NCBI RefSeq assembly: GCF_900105835.1 | Contig: NZ_LT629783.1 | Location: 3,804,501-3,868,500, forward strand | From: Pseudomonas fragi | GTDB taxonomy: Bacteria > Pseudomonadota > Gammaproteobacteria > Pseudomonadales > Pseudomonadaceae | Direction: 5' to 3' | DNA length: 64,000 bases | In this document: one piece after another, positions 52,539 to 62,812 of the stretch | Layout: every line of letters begins with the position of its first letter | Position numbering within the stretch: the stretch's first letter is position 1 | Translations under genes and position numbers: made by a program | The notes under the pieces: generated by a model | Told to the model about the DNA's origin: nothing | The model's input: only the letters and a program-made list of their open reading frames with translations | Databases searched by the model: none

Positions 52539-53066
52539 TTAGCCTTTGTAGGCAGCAACCGATTTGGTGATTTCGGCACGGGCAGCTTCAGCGTCGCCCC
52601 AACCTTCGATCTTCACCCATTTGCCTTTTTCGAGATCTTTGTAGTTCTCGAAGAAGTGCTGGATCTGCTGGATCAGCAGAGGTGGCAGGTCGGTGTACTC
52701 TTTCACGTCAACGTACAGCTGGGACAGCTTGTCGTGAGGCACTGCAACCACTTTGGCATCGCCGCCGCCGTCGTCAGTCATGTGCAGGATGCCAACCGGG
52801 CGAGCACGGATAACCGAACCTGGAGCTACCGGGTAAGGGGTCACTACCAGCACGTCCAGCGGGTCACCGTCGTCTGCCAGGGTGTTAGGGATAAAACCGT
52901 AGTTGGCCGGGTAGAACATCGGGGTGGCCATGAAGCGGTCAACGAACAGGCAATCGCTGTCTTTGTCGATTTCATATTTGATCGGCGCGTGGTTAGCCGG
53001 AATCTCGATAGCGACGTAGATGTCATTCGGCAGGTCTTTGCCAGCCGGAATCTTGCTGTAGCTCAT
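52539..53066 (-). CDS. ppa: Inorganic pyrophosphatase
   Basis: 175 residues of the soluble family I enzyme. The metal site reads [25 protein letters not shown], with [16 protein letters not shown] before it. It drives biosynthetic reactions by removing pyrophosphate. A terminator follows directly. Confidence 0.97.
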   Translation of the reverse strand: MSYSKIPAGKDLPNDIYVAIEIPANHAPIKYEIDKDSDCLFVDRFMATPMFYPANYGFIPNTLADDGDPLDVLVVTPYPVAPGSVIRARPVGILHMTDDGGGDAKVVAVPHDKLSQLYVDVKEYTDLPPLLIQQIQHFFENYKDLEKGKWVKIEGWGDAEAARAEITKSVAAYKG

Positions 53067-53167
53067 TGGGCGGTGCCCCCGTTAGTAGGCCAGTTTGGTT
53101 GGCCGATTTGGCCAAAAAGTGGCGGCGATTATAGGCGTATTCCTATAAGGACGTCACCCTTGGGCGA

Positions 53168-53980
53168 TCAGTGCTGCGCGCGGTATTCGGGGTGTTCGGT
53201 TTGCAGCTGCCTGAGGCGGGCAAGCGTGTCCTGACGATAGAACAGGCTCAACTGTTGATAGACCAGCGGGTAGGCATGGCTCAACAGGTCTGGCGCGCTG
53301 AAAAAATACTCGCTGGTCACCGCAAAGAACTCCGCCGGGTTTTCGGCCGCATAGGGGTCGATAGGCGCGTGATCGGGGTTATGGTGATCCAGGTAATGGT
53401 TGAGGTGGTCGTAGGCCTGTTGCATGGCCTGGGTCCAGTCTTTGACCTGCATGCTGCTGTGCAAGGGCGGCATGCCATTGGCGGCGCCATTGAGCATGTC
53501 GAGCTTGTGCGCCAGTTCGTGGATCACCAGGTTGTAGCCTTCCCAGCCGCCGCTGGCCAGCACGCCCGGCCACGCCAGAACAACGGGGCCGTGCTGCCAG
53601 GCTTCGCCGCTGTGATGACCTTCCCATTCGTGTTCGACTCCGCTGGAGTCGCGATGGCGCTGGGGGCTGATGAAGTCGTCGGGGTAGAGCACGATTTCGT
53701 GAAAGCCCTGATACCAGTCCAGATCACCCAGGTTAAGCAGCGGCAGTTGTGCCTGAGCGGCCAGCAACAGCCGGCCCTCTTCAGTCAGTTCAACCCCGGG
53801 CATGGGGGTCAGGTGCTTGTCTTGCAGAAACAATACGCTGCTGTCGCGCAGCCATTTGTCCTGCTCGTCAGTCAGCCCGTCGAGAATGCTCAGATGCTGG
53901 CGCACGGTGTGCCAGACGTCAGACGCGACCGGGTGTTGCGCCAGGATTCGCTGGCGCCGCCATTCACTTAGAGACCACAT
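53168..53980 (-). CDS. mtfA: Zinc-dependent peptidase of the MtfA family
   Basis: 270 residues. The zinc motif is HELAH at 154-158 in VIHELAHKLDMLNG, with a likely third ligand Glu in NPAEFFAVTSEYFF. In E. coli MtfA links to glucose uptake control through Mlc; a Mlc-like role here is not shown. Long family lead text is VLYPDDFISPQ. It lies 101 bases from ppa and 16 from dedA. Confidence 0.9.
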   Translation of the reverse strand: MWSLSEWRRQRILAQHPVASDVWHTVRQHLSILDGLTDEQDKWLRDSSVLFLQDKHLTPMPGVELTEEGRLLLAAQAQLPLLNLGDLDWYQGFHEIVLYPDDFISPQRHRDSSGVEHEWEGHHSGEAWQHGPVVLAWPGVLASGGWEGYNLVIHELAHKLDMLNGAANGMPPLHSSMQVKDWTQAMQQAYDHLNHYLDHHNPDHAPIDPYAAENPAEFFAVTSEYFFSAPDLLSHAYPLVYQQLSLFYRQDTLARLRQLQTEHPEYRAQH

Positions 53981-53996
53981 GGTGGCGCCGTCCCGA

Positions 53997-54659
53997 TCAG
54001 GCTTTGGCTTTGACTGGGGTTCGGCCCAGGCGGCTGCGGATCACGCCAATGATCATCGGTACCAGCGACAGCAGGATGATGCCCACCACCAGCAACGACA
54101 GGTTCTTCTTGATAAAGGGCACGTTGCCGAAGAAGTAACCCAGGGTCACCAGGCCGCCGACCCACAAGATCGTGCCAAACACGCTGAACATAAAGAAGCG
54201 CGGGTAGAACATGCGTGCCACACCGGCAACAAACGGGGCGAAGGTGCGGAAGATCGGCAGGAAGCGCGCCATCGTTACGGTTTTGCCGCCATGACGCTCA
54301 TAGAAGTCGTGGGTTTTTTCCAGGTAGTCGCGACGGAAAATTTTCGAGTTCGGGTTACTGAACAAGCGTTCGCCTGCCGTTCGTCCGATAACGTAGTTGG
54401 TACTGTCGCCCATGATCGCAGCCAGCATCAGCAAGCCTGCGAGCAGTACCGGGTCCATGCCGCCACCTGCAGCTACGGCGCCCGCGATAAAGAGCAGCGA
54501 ATCACCCGGCAAAAAAGGCATCACTACCAGGCCGGTTTCGCAAAAAATCACCAGAAACAGGATGGCGTAGATCCATGGCCCGTAATTGTTTACCAGCATG
54601 TCGAGGTACACATCGAGGTGCAGGATAATGTCGATCGGGTTGAAATCCATGTGAAGCAC
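53997..54659 (-). CDS. DedA-family membrane protein
   Basis: 220 residues with about five membrane segments and the VTT/SNARE-associated motif region. PFLPGDSLLFIAGAVAAGG and the block GRTAGERLFSNPNSKIFRRDYLEKTHDFYERHGGKTVTMARFLPIFRTFAPFVAGVARM carry the conserved acidic and arginine residues. DedA proteins act in membrane homeostasis, some as undecaprenyl-phosphate flippases. Its partner mtfA is 16 bases downstream in the same direction. Confidence 0.92.
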   Translation of the reverse strand: MLHMDFNPIDIILHLDVYLDMLVNNYGPWIYAILFLVIFCETGLVVMPFLPGDSLLFIAGAVAAGGGMDPVLLAGLLMLAAIMGDSTNYVIGRTAGERLFSNPNSKIFRRDYLEKTHDFYERHGGKTVTMARFLPIFRTFAPFVAGVARMFYPRFFMFSVFGTILWVGGLVTLGYFFGNVPFIKKNLSLLVVGIILLSLVPMIIGVIRSRLGRTPVKAKA

Positions 54660-54854
54660 CTGTGTTGATGACCCGGCTCTGCAGGTCTGTGCGGGTAGGG
54701 ATGCGTAGTTAACTACAACAATTGTAGTTTTTTCGTACTTTTTTGAAGAATCGGATTATACGGATTGAGACAAATTCTGCAGGTTGAGTTTGTAGCGAAG
54801 CGTGTATTGAGGGTGACAGGGTACTCAATTGACCGTTAATCACGGCGTGAATGA

Positions 54855-54940
54855 GTGGGAGCCTGGCTTGCCAGCGATGCAGGCCCCTGGTCTCGATAGC
54901 AACCGCGTTGATGCCATCGTGGGCAAGCCCGGCTCCCACA
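54855..54940. repeat. REP inverted repeat, variant arms
   Basis: GTGGGAGCCTGGCTTGCCAG pairs with GGGCAAGCCCGGCTCCCAC. It is a variant of the GAGCGGGCTTGCTCGCGA family (GCCTGGCTTGCC in place of GCGGGCTTGCTC), next to the eutC stop. Confidence 0.8.
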
Positions 54941-54944
54941 GGAA

Positions 54945-55742
54945 TTACTCGCCCTTTAGCAGGAAGTTTTCGCTGGGCGCCTCCATATCCAGCGTCTGCA
55001 CCTGCGCTTCATCCTTCAGATTCACCCCCGATAATTGCCGACGGCAGGCTTCGCGCATCAGGTACGCCAGCCGATGAGCGGCCATGCCGTAGCTCAGGCC
55101 TTCAAGCCGTACATTGGAAATACAGTTGCGATACGCATCGGTCAGGCCGATTTTTGGCGCATAGGTGAAATACAGCCCCAGGCTGTCGGGGGAACTCAGG
55201 CCGGGACGTTCGCCGATCAGCATCACCACCATGCGGGCGCCCAGCAGTTCGCCAATTTCGTCGGCCACCGCGACACGGCCTTGCTCCACCAATATCACCG
55301 GCGACAACGACCAGCCGTCGGTCGCCGTATGTTCCTCCATGCGCGCCAAAAAAGGCAGGGTATGGCGATGCACGGCCAGCGCTGACAAACCGTCGGCCAC
55401 CACCACAGCTACGTCGATGCCGCCCGGGTTGGCTGCGGCGTAGTCGCGTAGTCGCTGGGCAGAATCGTCGTTGAGCTTGCGCCCCAGGTCCGGACGCTGC
55501 AGATAGCTATGGCGGTCAGCTGCGGCACTGTGCAACAGCAGGCTTGCGCGGCCGCGCTCGGCCAACTGTGTACTCAGGCCCGGATGATCAAACGGCAAAT
55601 GCACCGCATCTCGTGCCTGGGCGTGGGCAAACTGGAAGTCGAGCTGGGCCTGGGTCGGCAGGCTGGTGCCGGTGCGGCCCAGGGCAATCCGCGCCGGGGT
55701 CAGGCGGCGCAGCTCCAGCCACGGGTTAAGGTTGTCGGCCAT
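54945..55742 (-). CDS. eutC: Ethanolamine ammonia-lyase small subunit
   Basis: 265 residues from the ATG at 55742, 2 bases beyond the eutB stop. It binds adenosylcobalamin with EutB and converts ethanolamine to acetaldehyde and ammonia. Family text includes [37 protein letters not shown] and [39 protein letters not shown]. Longer frames start inside eutB and are unlikely. Confidence 0.95.
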   Translation of the reverse strand: MADNLNPWLELRRLTPARIALGRTGTSLPTQAQLDFQFAHAQARDAVHLPFDHPGLSTQLAERGRASLLLHSAAADRHSYLQRPDLGRKLNDDSAQRLRDYAAANPGGIDVAVVVADGLSALAVHRHTLPFLARMEEHTATDGWSLSPVILVEQGRVAVADEIGELLGARMVVMLIGERPGLSSPDSLGLYFTYAPKIGLTDAYRNCISNVRLEGLSYGMAAHRLAYLMREACRRQLSGVNLKDEAQVQTLDMEAPSENFLLKGE

Positions 55743-55744
55743 AT

Positions 55745-57145
55745 TTAGCGCCCTCCCAAATGAGCCAGTGCCTGGCGAAATGCCGGCGGCAGTTGCTGGC
55801 CGAACTCGATGCGGCCATCGCTCTGGGTAAAAATGCCGACCTTGCTCAGCCACTGTTCAAACTCGGGTGCTGGCTTGAGCCCCAGGGTTTTGCGCGCATA
55901 CAGCGCGTCATGGAAGGACGTGGTCTGGTAGTTGAGCATGATGTCGTCCGACCCCGGGATGCCCATGATGAAGTTGATTCCGGCTACGCCCAGCAACGTC
56001 AACAGGGTGTCCATGTCGTCCTGGTCGGCTTCGGCGTGGTTGGTGTAGCAGATGTCACAGCCCATCGGCACGCCCAGCAGCTTGCCGCAGAAGTGGTCTT
56101 CAAGGCCCGCGCGGATGATCTGCTTGCCGTTGTACAGGTACTCGGGGCCGATAAAACCGACCACGGTGTTGACCAGAAACGGCTTGAAATGCCGTGCCAC
56201 AGCGTAAGCGCGGGTTTCGCAGGTTTGTTGATCCACGCCGAAATGGGCATTGGCCGACAGCGCGCTGCCTTGCCCAGTCTCGAAATACATCAGGTTATTG
56301 CCCAGCGTGCCGCGGTTGAGGCTCAAGCCGGCGTCGTAGCCTTCCTGCAAAATATTCAGATTGATGCCAAAACTGGCGTTGGCCGCTTCGGTGCCAGCTA
56401 TCGATTGAAATACCAGGTCCAGCGGCACACCGCGGTTGATCGCTTCGATCGAGGTGGTGACGTGGGTGAGCACGCAGGACTGAGTGGGGATTTCATAGCG
56501 CTGGATGATCGCATCGAGCATGTTCAGCAAATCGCAGATTGAAGCAATGCTGTCGGTGGCCGGGTTGATGCCGATCATGGCGTCGCCGTTGCCGTAGAGC
56601 AGGCCGTCGAGAATGCTGGCGGCAATCCCGGCCGGATCATCGGTGGGGTGGTTGGGTTGCAGGCGGGTCGACAGGCGGCCGCGCAGGCCCATGGTGCCGC
56701 GAAATTGGGTGACCACACGAATTTTCTGGGCCACCAGAATCAGGTCTTGCACGCGCATGATTTTCGACACGGCGGCGGCCATTTCCGGGGTCAGGCCCGG
56801 CGCCAGGGCGCGCAGGCTGTGCTCGTCGGCGGCGTCGCTGAGCAACCAGTCGCGAAACCCGCCAACGGTCAGGTGGCTGACCGTGGCGAAGGCTTGCAGG
56901 TCATGGCTGTCGATGATCAGCCGGGTGACTTCGTCGGTCTCATAAGGGATCAGCATTTCTTGCAGGAAATAGGCGAGCGGGATGTCAGCCAGGGCCATTT
57001 GCGCAGCGACCCGTTCACCGTCGTTTTGCGCCGCCACACCGGCCAGGAAATCCCCGGATCGCGCCGGGCTGGCCTTGGCCATCACGTCTTTAAGGCTATC
57101 GAAACGGTAGGTCTGGGTGCCAACCGCATGTGAGAAAGTTGCCAT
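55745..57145 (-). CDS. eutB: Ethanolamine ammonia-lyase large subunit
   Basis: 466 residues, the catalytic barrel subunit of the B12-dependent lyase. It shows [34 protein letters not shown] and [25 protein letters not shown], with the substrate-contact Glu and Arg in family positions. No microcompartment shell genes accompany it, so the acetaldehyde must be cleared quickly by ExaC. It depends on cobalamin, which fits the btu genes elsewhere in the window. Confidence 0.96.
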   Translation of the reverse strand: MATFSHAVGTQTYRFDSLKDVMAKASPARSGDFLAGVAAQNDGERVAAQMALADIPLAYFLQEMLIPYETDEVTRLIIDSHDLQAFATVSHLTVGGFRDWLLSDAADEHSLRALAPGLTPEMAAAVSKIMRVQDLILVAQKIRVVTQFRGTMGLRGRLSTRLQPNHPTDDPAGIAASILDGLLYGNGDAMIGINPATDSIASICDLLNMLDAIIQRYEIPTQSCVLTHVTTSIEAINRGVPLDLVFQSIAGTEAANASFGINLNILQEGYDAGLSLNRGTLGNNLMYFETGQGSALSANAHFGVDQQTCETRAYAVARHFKPFLVNTVVGFIGPEYLYNGKQIIRAGLEDHFCGKLLGVPMGCDICYTNHAEADQDDMDTLLTLLGVAGINFIMGIPGSDDIMLNYQTTSFHDALYARKTLGLKPAPEFEQWLSKVGIFTQSDGRIEFGQQLPPAFRQALAHLGGR

Positions 57146-57195
57146 TTGGGTGCTCCATGACGCCAGACGCGAAGCGTCTGGCGGATTCTCAGCGG

Positions 57196-58641
57196 TTAGT
57201 GCAAGGCCTTTTCGGCTTGTTGAATAGCCGCAAATTCCTCTTCCGGCGTACCGGCCACTAAATGGTGGCGACTGTAGAAAGCGAAGTAGGCAATTAATAC
57301 TCCATAGATCACCGCGGCGCCAATCACCACGCGTGGATCAACCAGGAAACCGGCTACCACCGCCACACAGGCAAGCACCAAAGCAGTGCCCGACGTGAAA
57401 ATCCCGCCCGGAGTGCGATACGGGCGCTCCATTTTAGGGCGACGAATACGCAGGGTGATGTGAGCAGCCATCATCAGCACATAGGAAATGGTCGCGCCAA
57501 ATACCGCCACCAGAATCAGCAAATCGCCCTGGCCGGTCAGCGACAGGCCAAAGCCGATAATGCCGGGGATGATCAGGGCCAGCACCGGCGCCTTGCTTTT
57601 ATTGGTTTCGGACAGCTTGCGCGGCAAGTAACCCGCACGGGACAAGGCGAAGATCTGACGCGAGTAGGCGTAAATGATCGAGAAGAAACTGGCGATCAAA
57701 CCGGCCAGCCCCACCAGGTTCACAAAGCCGCCCATCCAGGTCGAGCCACCGTAGGCCTTGCTCAGGGCTTCAACCAGCGGGTTGCCCGATGCCATCAAGT
57801 GGTGCGCGCCGGCGCCGCCCGGGCCGATCACCAGAATCAGCAGGGCAAAGGTGGCCAGTACCAACATGGCGCCGATCAGCCCGCGAGGCAGGTCACGCTT
57901 GGGGTTTTTGGTTTCTTCGGCGGCCAGCGGCACGCCTTCCACGGCGAGGAAAAACCAGATCGCGTAAGGGATGGCGGCCCATACGCCGACATAACCGAAC
58001 GGCAGGAAGGTGCTGGCGCCCTTGGCCTCGGTAACCGGGATATCCAGCAGGTTGGCGACGCTGAAGTGCGGCACCATCGCGACCAGAAATACCCCCAGGG
58101 CAATGGCAGCGACGGCGGTGATGATAAACATCAGCTTGAGCGCTTCGCCGACCCCGAAAATGTGGATGCCGATAAAGATGATGTAGAACGCCAGGTAGAT
58201 CATCCAGCCGCCAATACCGAACAGCGACTCGCAATAGGCGCCGATAAAACAGGCAATGGCCGCGGGGGCGATGGCGTATTCGATCAGGATCGCGGTGCCG
58301 GTGAGAAATCCGCCCCAGGGCCCGAAAGCGCTGCGGGCAAAACCGTAGCCGCCGCCGGCCGTGGGGATCATCGAGGACAGTTCGGCCAGGGAAAAGCACA
58401 TGCACAAGTACATGGTGGCCATCAGCAGTGTGGCGATAAACATCCCGCCCCAGCCGCCCTGGGCCAGGCCGAAGTTCCAGCCGGCGTAGTCACCGGAAAT
58501 CACATAGGCCACACCCAGGCCCACCAGCAGGACCCAGCCGGCAGCGCCTTTTTTAAGTTCACGTTGTTGGAAATATTCGGAGCCGACTTTTTCGAAGTCG
58601 ACAGAGGACGCCGCCGCAGCTGCAGTTGGTTCGCTAGGCAT
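57196..58641 (-). CDS. eat: Ethanolamine permease, APC family
   Basis: 481 residues with about twelve membrane segments; QRELKKGAAGWVLLVGLGVAYVISGDYAGWNFGLAQGGWGG is typical of the Eat permeases. It imports ethanolamine for EutBC and is encoded 50 bases before eutB. A repeat element separates it from exaC. Confidence 0.92.
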   Translation of the reverse strand: MPSEPTAAAAASSVDFEKVGSEYFQQRELKKGAAGWVLLVGLGVAYVISGDYAGWNFGLAQGGWGGMFIATLLMATMYLCMCFSLAELSSMIPTAGGGYGFARSAFGPWGGFLTGTAILIEYAIAPAAIACFIGAYCESLFGIGGWMIYLAFYIIFIGIHIFGVGEALKLMFIITAVAAIALGVFLVAMVPHFSVANLLDIPVTEAKGASTFLPFGYVGVWAAIPYAIWFFLAVEGVPLAAEETKNPKRDLPRGLIGAMLVLATFALLILVIGPGGAGAHHLMASGNPLVEALSKAYGGSTWMGGFVNLVGLAGLIASFFSIIYAYSRQIFALSRAGYLPRKLSETNKSKAPVLALIIPGIIGFGLSLTGQGDLLILVAVFGATISYVLMMAAHITLRIRRPKMERPYRTPGGIFTSGTALVLACVAVVAGFLVDPRVVIGAAVIYGVLIAYFAFYSRHHLVAGTPEEEFAAIQQAEKALH

Positions 58642-58717
58642 GGGAATTCACCTGTTCTTTTATAGTTTGAGAAAATATGACAGGGAGATAAGCAAGAGCT
58701 GGGCCACAGGGCCTTGT

Positions 58718-58848
58718 GTAGCAGCTGCCGCAGGCTGCGTCCGGCGGCGAAGCCGTCGCAAGTTCAAACAATGCGGTCGTACAGAAACACCGCATTATCA
58801 GGATTTACGACGGCTTCGCCGCCGGACGCAGCCTTCGGCAGCTGCTAC
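58718..58848. repeat. Inverted repeat (GTAGCAGCTG family)
   Basis: GTAGCAGCTGCCGCAGGCTG pairs with CAGCCTTCGGCAGCTGCTAC, with inner GGCGGCGAAGCCGTCGCAA and TTACGACGGCTTCGCCGCC. It lies between exaC and eat and may partly isolate eat from exaC transcription. Confidence 0.87.
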
Positions 58849-58864
58849 GGGGCGAGCGTAGGGG

Positions 58865-60385
58865 TTAGAAGAAACCCAGCGGGTTGATGTCGTAGCTCAC
58901 CAGCAGGTTTTTGGTTTGCTGGTAGTGGTCGAGCATCATCTTGTGGGTTTCACGGCCAACACCGGATTTTTTGTAACCACCGAACGCGGCGTGGGCCGGG
59001 TACAGGTGATAGCAGTTGGTCCACACGCGACCGGCCTTGATCGCCCGGCCCATGCGGTAGGCGCGGTTGATGTCGCGCGTCCACAGCCCGGCACCCAGAC
59101 CAAACTCGGTGTCGTTGGCAATCGCCAGTGCTTCGGCTTCGTCCTTGAAGGTGGTGATGCTGACCACCGGGCCAAAGATTTCTTCCTGGAACACGCGCAT
59201 TTTGTTGGTGCCCTTGAGCAGGGTCGGCTGGATGTAATAGCCGGTTGCCAGGTCGCCTTCGAGCTTGGCCACGGCACCGCCGGTGAGCAGTTGCGCGCCT
59301 TCTTTTTTAGCGATTTCAAGGTAGGACAGGATCTTGTCGAATTGCTGCTCGGAGGCCTGGGCGCCGACCATGGTGTCGGTGTCCAGCGGGTCACCGCGCT
59401 TGATCGACTCGACCTTTTTCATCACCACTTTCATGAATTCGTCGTAGATCGATTCCTGGATCAGCGCACGGCTCGGGCAGGTACACACTTCGCCCTGGTT
59501 GAAGAACGCCAGCACCAGGCCTTCTGCGGCCTTTTCAATAAAGGTTGGTTCGGCCTGCATGATGTCTTCGAAGAAGATGTTCGGCGACTTGCCGCCCAGC
59601 TCGACGGTGGACGGAATGATATTTTCCGCCGCGCATTTCATGATGTGCGAGCCCACAGGCGTGGAGCCGGTGAACGCGATTTTGGCGATGCGCTTGCTGG
59701 TGGCCAGCGCTTCGCCTGCTTCCTTGCCGAAACCTTGCACCACGTTAAGCACGCCCGGTGGCAGCAGGTCGCCGATCAGCTCCATCAGCACGGTGATGCT
59801 CAGCGGGGTTTGCTCGGCAGGCTTGAGTACGATGCAGTTGCCGGCAGCCAGTGCCGGGGCGAGTTTCCAGGCGGCCATCAGCAGCGGGAAGTTCCACGGG
59901 ATAATCTGCCCGACCACGCCCAGCGGTTCGTGGATGTGATAGGCCACGGTGTTGCCGTCGATCTCGGCGGCGCTGCCTTCCTGGGCGCGGATGCAACCGG
60001 CGTAGTAGCGGAAGTGGTCGGCGGCCAGCGGCACGTCGGCATTCAGGGTTTCGCGCACGGCCTTGCCGTTGTCCCAGGTTTCGGAAACGGCCAGCAGTTC
60101 AAGGTTCTGTTCGATACGATCAGCGATTTTCAGCAGTACCAGCGAGCGCGCCTGCACGCTGGTGGCGCCCCAGGCATCAGCAGCGGCATGGGCGGCGTCG
60201 AGGGCCTTGTCGATGTCTTCGGCGGTCGAGCGCGGGAATTCGGCGATGGCTTTGCCGTTTACAGGCGAGGTATTGGTGAAGTACTGGCCTTTGACGGGCG
60301 CCACGAATTCGCCGCCGATGTAGTTACCGTAGCGGCTCTTGAACGAGACGATCGAGCCTTCAGTACCGGGTTGTGCGTAACGCAT
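58865..60385 (-). CDS. exaC: NAD+-dependent acetaldehyde dehydrogenase
   Basis: 506 residues of the ExaC/AldB-like aldehyde dehydrogenases. Catalytic Cys301 lies in [15 protein letters not shown], the general base Glu262 in VELGGKSPN, and the coenzyme loop is [10 protein letters not shown]. It oxidises the acetaldehyde from ethanolamine or ethanol to acetate. The ATG follows AGGAGACACC. A sigma-54 promoter lies about 65 bases upstream, facing it. Confidence 0.95.
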   Translation of the reverse strand: MRYAQPGTEGSIVSFKSRYGNYIGGEFVAPVKGQYFTNTSPVNGKAIAEFPRSTAEDIDKALDAAHAAADAWGATSVQARSLVLLKIADRIEQNLELLAVSETWDNGKAVRETLNADVPLAADHFRYYAGCIRAQEGSAAEIDGNTVAYHIHEPLGVVGQIIPWNFPLLMAAWKLAPALAAGNCIVLKPAEQTPLSITVLMELIGDLLPPGVLNVVQGFGKEAGEALATSKRIAKIAFTGSTPVGSHIMKCAAENIIPSTVELGGKSPNIFFEDIMQAEPTFIEKAAEGLVLAFFNQGEVCTCPSRALIQESIYDEFMKVVMKKVESIKRGDPLDTDTMVGAQASEQQFDKILSYLEIAKKEGAQLLTGGAVAKLEGDLATGYYIQPTLLKGTNKMRVFQEEIFGPVVSITTFKDEAEALAIANDTEFGLGAGLWTRDINRAYRMGRAIKAGRVWTNCYHLYPAHAAFGGYKKSGVGRETHKMMLDHYQQTKNLLVSYDINPLGFF

Positions 60386-60449
60386 GGTAGGTGTCTCCTG
60401 GCTTTATTGTGCTTATGGGAGGACGCGCTGTGGCGCTGTTACAAGCAGG

Positions 60450-60465
60450 AGCAAGGGCTGGGCCA
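60450..60465 (-). promoter_or_regulatory. Sigma-54 promoter of exaC
   Basis: On the minus strand TGGCCCAGCCCTTGCT matches the consensus TGGCACG-N4-TTGCW, with the GG and GC elements at the required spacing. The -12 GC lies about 66 bases before the exaC start. The divergent gene encodes a sigma-54 activator, which supports the reading. Confidence 0.78.
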
Positions 60466-60529
60466 GAATGGTGAAACCCTTGCTGGCCGGGGCTTTGCGG
60501 GTTTAAGGGGGGCGTTGGGGCAGGGCGGA

Positions 60530-60581
60530 TGTCACCGTTGTGGCACAGTGGCTGTGACAATTTGTACCATCGCTGGTACAA
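60530..60581. promoter_or_regulatory. Candidate activator sites between exaC and eatR
   Basis: Two palindromes lie 65-130 bases upstream of the sigma-54 promoter: TTGTACC-N6-GGTACAA (60562-60581, perfect) and TGTCAC-N18-GTGACA (60530-60559). Their symmetry and distance suit an enhancer-binding activator such as EatR. Which of the two it uses is not known. Confidence 0.6.
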
Positions 60582-60731
60582 GCGATGACCGGCGGGTCAG
60601 TTCGCGATTGCAATGGCCGGTGAGCAAGAGGATGCTGGGTGTTCGGTTTGGACTGGATCCTTGTTGCCGCTGAGGGAAGTTTGCCTCTGATGAGCACGGG
60701 ACCGCCGAGACAGAGCGGAGAACAATAAGAA

Positions 60732-62618
60732 ATGCACAGTACTGATCTGCGCCGTCATGCACGGCAAGTCATTGATGTCACCCAGGGCCGCCCTCAGGGG
60801 TGCGATCCGTCTATCGTCCGCTCCTGGCAGCGCTGCCTGGAGGACTATCACCTCGACCCCACGCAAACCATCGCCCCCACCGTGCTTGAGCAAAGTCGCA
60901 TCCTTGAAGGCCGTGAGCGTTTGCAGCAGGTGCTGAAAATCGCCGGTCACGAAATGAACAGCCTGCACCAGCAGCTCTCCGGTGCCGGGCACGCGGTACT
61001 GCTGACCGATGCCCGCGGCGTGATCCTCAACTGCGTTACTGCCCCCTCCGAGCGCAAGGTGTTCGAGCAGGCCGGGTTGTGGCTGGGCGCGGACTGGAGC
61101 GAGGCGCGGGAGGGCACCAACGGCATCGGCACCTGCCTGGTGGAGCGCCAGGCCCTGACCATTCACCAGGACGAACACTTTCGCGGGCGCCACACCGGCC
61201 TGACCTGTTCGGCCAGCCCGGTGTTCGACCCGCAGGGCGAGTTGCTGGCTGTGCTCGACGTGTCTTCGGCACGGCATGAGGCTTCGCGCCAGAGCCAGTT
61301 TCACACGATGGCGTTGGTCAATCTGTCGGCGAAAATCATCGAAAACAGCTACTTCCTGGGGCATTTCGAAAATCAGTGGCTGCTGCGCTTTCATCTGCAG
61401 GCCGAGTCTGTGGGGTTGTTCAGTGAAGGCATGCTGGCGTTTGATGGCGACGGGGTGATCTGCGCAGTCAACCAAAGCGCCTTGAACCTGTTGGGCCATA
61501 TGCGTGACAGCTTGCTGGGGCTGTCGGTCGACACTGTGTTCGATTGCCCGCGCGATGAGCTGTTCAGCCGGGCCACACCCCAGGCCGGTACCAGTTGGCC
61601 GTTGCGCACCCGCGACGGGCGCCGATTGTTTGCGGCCCTGCGCGGTCAGCCGCGACATGTGCCAGCCCCGGTCGTCGTGCAGGCTGAGCCCACGCGTGCG
61701 CGCCCGAGCGGTATCTGCCTGGGGGATGAGGCGCTGCAGGAGGATTTTCGCCGGGCATTGCGGGTGTTTGAACGCGATGTGCCGCTACTGGTCAACGGTG
61801 AAACCGGTTCGGGCAAGGAGGCGTTTGCCAAGGCCGTGCATGAGGCCAGCTTGCGTAGCAGCAGGCCTTTTGTGGCGCTCAATTGCGCGTCGATCCCCGA
61901 AAGCCTGATCGAGAGTGAGCTGTTCGGCTATCGCGGCGGCAGTTTTACCGGAGCGCGCAAGGAGGGCATGCAGGGCAAGTTGCAGCAGGCCGATGGCGGC
62001 ACCTTGTTCCTGGACGAAATCGGCGATATGCCGCTGGCGTTGCAGACCCGCCTGTTAAGGGTGCTGGAAGACCGGCTGGTGGTGCCCATTGGTGGCGAGC
62101 CGCTGGCAGTCAACGTGCGCATCATCAGTGCCACCCACCGCAATTTGCAGGAGCGTGTGGCCGACGGCAGTTTCCGCGAAGACCTTTTTTACCGCCTCAA
62201 CGGGCTGGAAGTCGGCTTGCCGGCGTTGCGCGAGCGCACGGACAAATCCCAGTTGCTGGACTTTTTACTGGCTGAAGAGGCGGCCGGGCAAAGGCTGCGG
62301 ATCACACCTGCGGCGCGTGAGGCGCTGCTGGGGTTCTCGTGGCCGGGCAACGTGCGCCAATTGCGCACGGTGCTGCGTACCCTGGCGGCGCTGTGCGAGG
62401 GCGACGTCATCCAGTTTGAGGACTTGCCGGCCGTTATTCGCCTGGCGCCGGTCAAGGCGCCCGAGCCCTGTGAACACCCGCTCGAAGATGCCGAAAAACA
62501 GGCGTTGATCCTGGCACTGGAGCTGCACCGCTGGCACATGACCCATACCGCCCTGCAACTGGGGGTGAGCCGCAATACGCTGTATAGAAAGCTGCGCAAG
62601 CATGGGATTGAACGCTGA
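60732..62618 (+). CDS. eatR: Sigma-54-dependent enhancer-binding activator of ethanolamine catabolism
   Basis: 628 residues. The N-terminal sensing region carries a GAF-like domain (AVLLTDARGVILNC, GTNGIGTCLVERQALTIHQDEHF). The AAA+ domain has Walker A GETGSGKEAF near 356 and the sigma-54 contact loop near 402 as GSFTGA in place of the usual GAFTGA. Walker B-type FLDEIGDM follows. A Fis-type helix-turn-helix ends the chain (LQLGVSRNTLYRKLRKHGIE). It resembles AcoR and is the counterpart of P. aeruginosa EatR. It is divergent from exaC over 346 bases with the candidate sites. A GGAGAACAA ribosome site precedes the ATG. Confidence 0.9.
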   Translation: MHSTDLRRHARQVIDVTQGRPQGCDPSIVRSWQRCLEDYHLDPTQTIAPTVLEQSRILEGRERLQQVLKIAGHEMNSLHQQLSGAGHAVLLTDARGVILNCVTAPSERKVFEQAGLWLGADWSEAREGTNGIGTCLVERQALTIHQDEHFRGRHTGLTCSASPVFDPQGELLAVLDVSSARHEASRQSQFHTMALVNLSAKIIENSYFLGHFENQWLLRFHLQAESVGLFSEGMLAFDGDGVICAVNQSALNLLGHMRDSLLGLSVDTVFDCPRDELFSRATPQAGTSWPLRTRDGRRLFAALRGQPRHVPAPVVVQAEPTRARPSGICLGDEALQEDFRRALRVFERDVPLLVNGETGSGKEAFAKAVHEASLRSSRPFVALNCASIPESLIESELFGYRGGSFTGARKEGMQGKLQQADGGTLFLDEIGDMPLALQTRLLRVLEDRLVVPIGGEPLAVNVRIISATHRNLQERVADGSFREDLFYRLNGLEVGLPALRERTDKSQLLDFLLAEEAAGQRLRITPAAREALLGFSWPGNVRQLRTVLRTLAALCEGDVIQFEDLPAVIRLAPVKAPEPCEHPLEDAEKQALILALELHRWHMTHTALQLGVSRNTLYRKLRKHGIER

Positions 62619-62635
62619 GCAGAGTGACTTGAGCA

Positions 62636-62722
62636 TGTGGGAGCGGGCTTGCTCGCGATGGTATCAGCGCGGTCTGTCAGGCAAATCGCGGTGATGCCTT
62701 CGCGAGCAAGCCCGCTCCCACA
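62636..62722. repeat. REP inverted repeat (GAGCGGGCTTGCTCGCGA family)
   Basis: TGTGGGAGCGGGCTTGCTCG pairs with CGAGCAAGCCCGCTCCCACA, between the eatR stop and mpl. Confidence 0.88.
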
Positions 62723-62812
62723 ACAGCGATGTGTGTGAGCGTCGATCAGAATCATCAGGTGCTAAAACAACCCTCCTACGCTACCCTTCCTCGATGATTT
62801 ACGAGGTCGACT

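Noticed and set aside
58916..60673. 585-residue open frame opposite exaC
   Set aside because: It mirrors the exaC codons and extends over the exaC promoter; the text has no family pattern.
30004..62722. CRISPR array or tandem repeat reading of the inverted repeats
   Set aside because: The copies lie singly between genes with inverted arms and no regular spacer pattern, as expected of REP elements.
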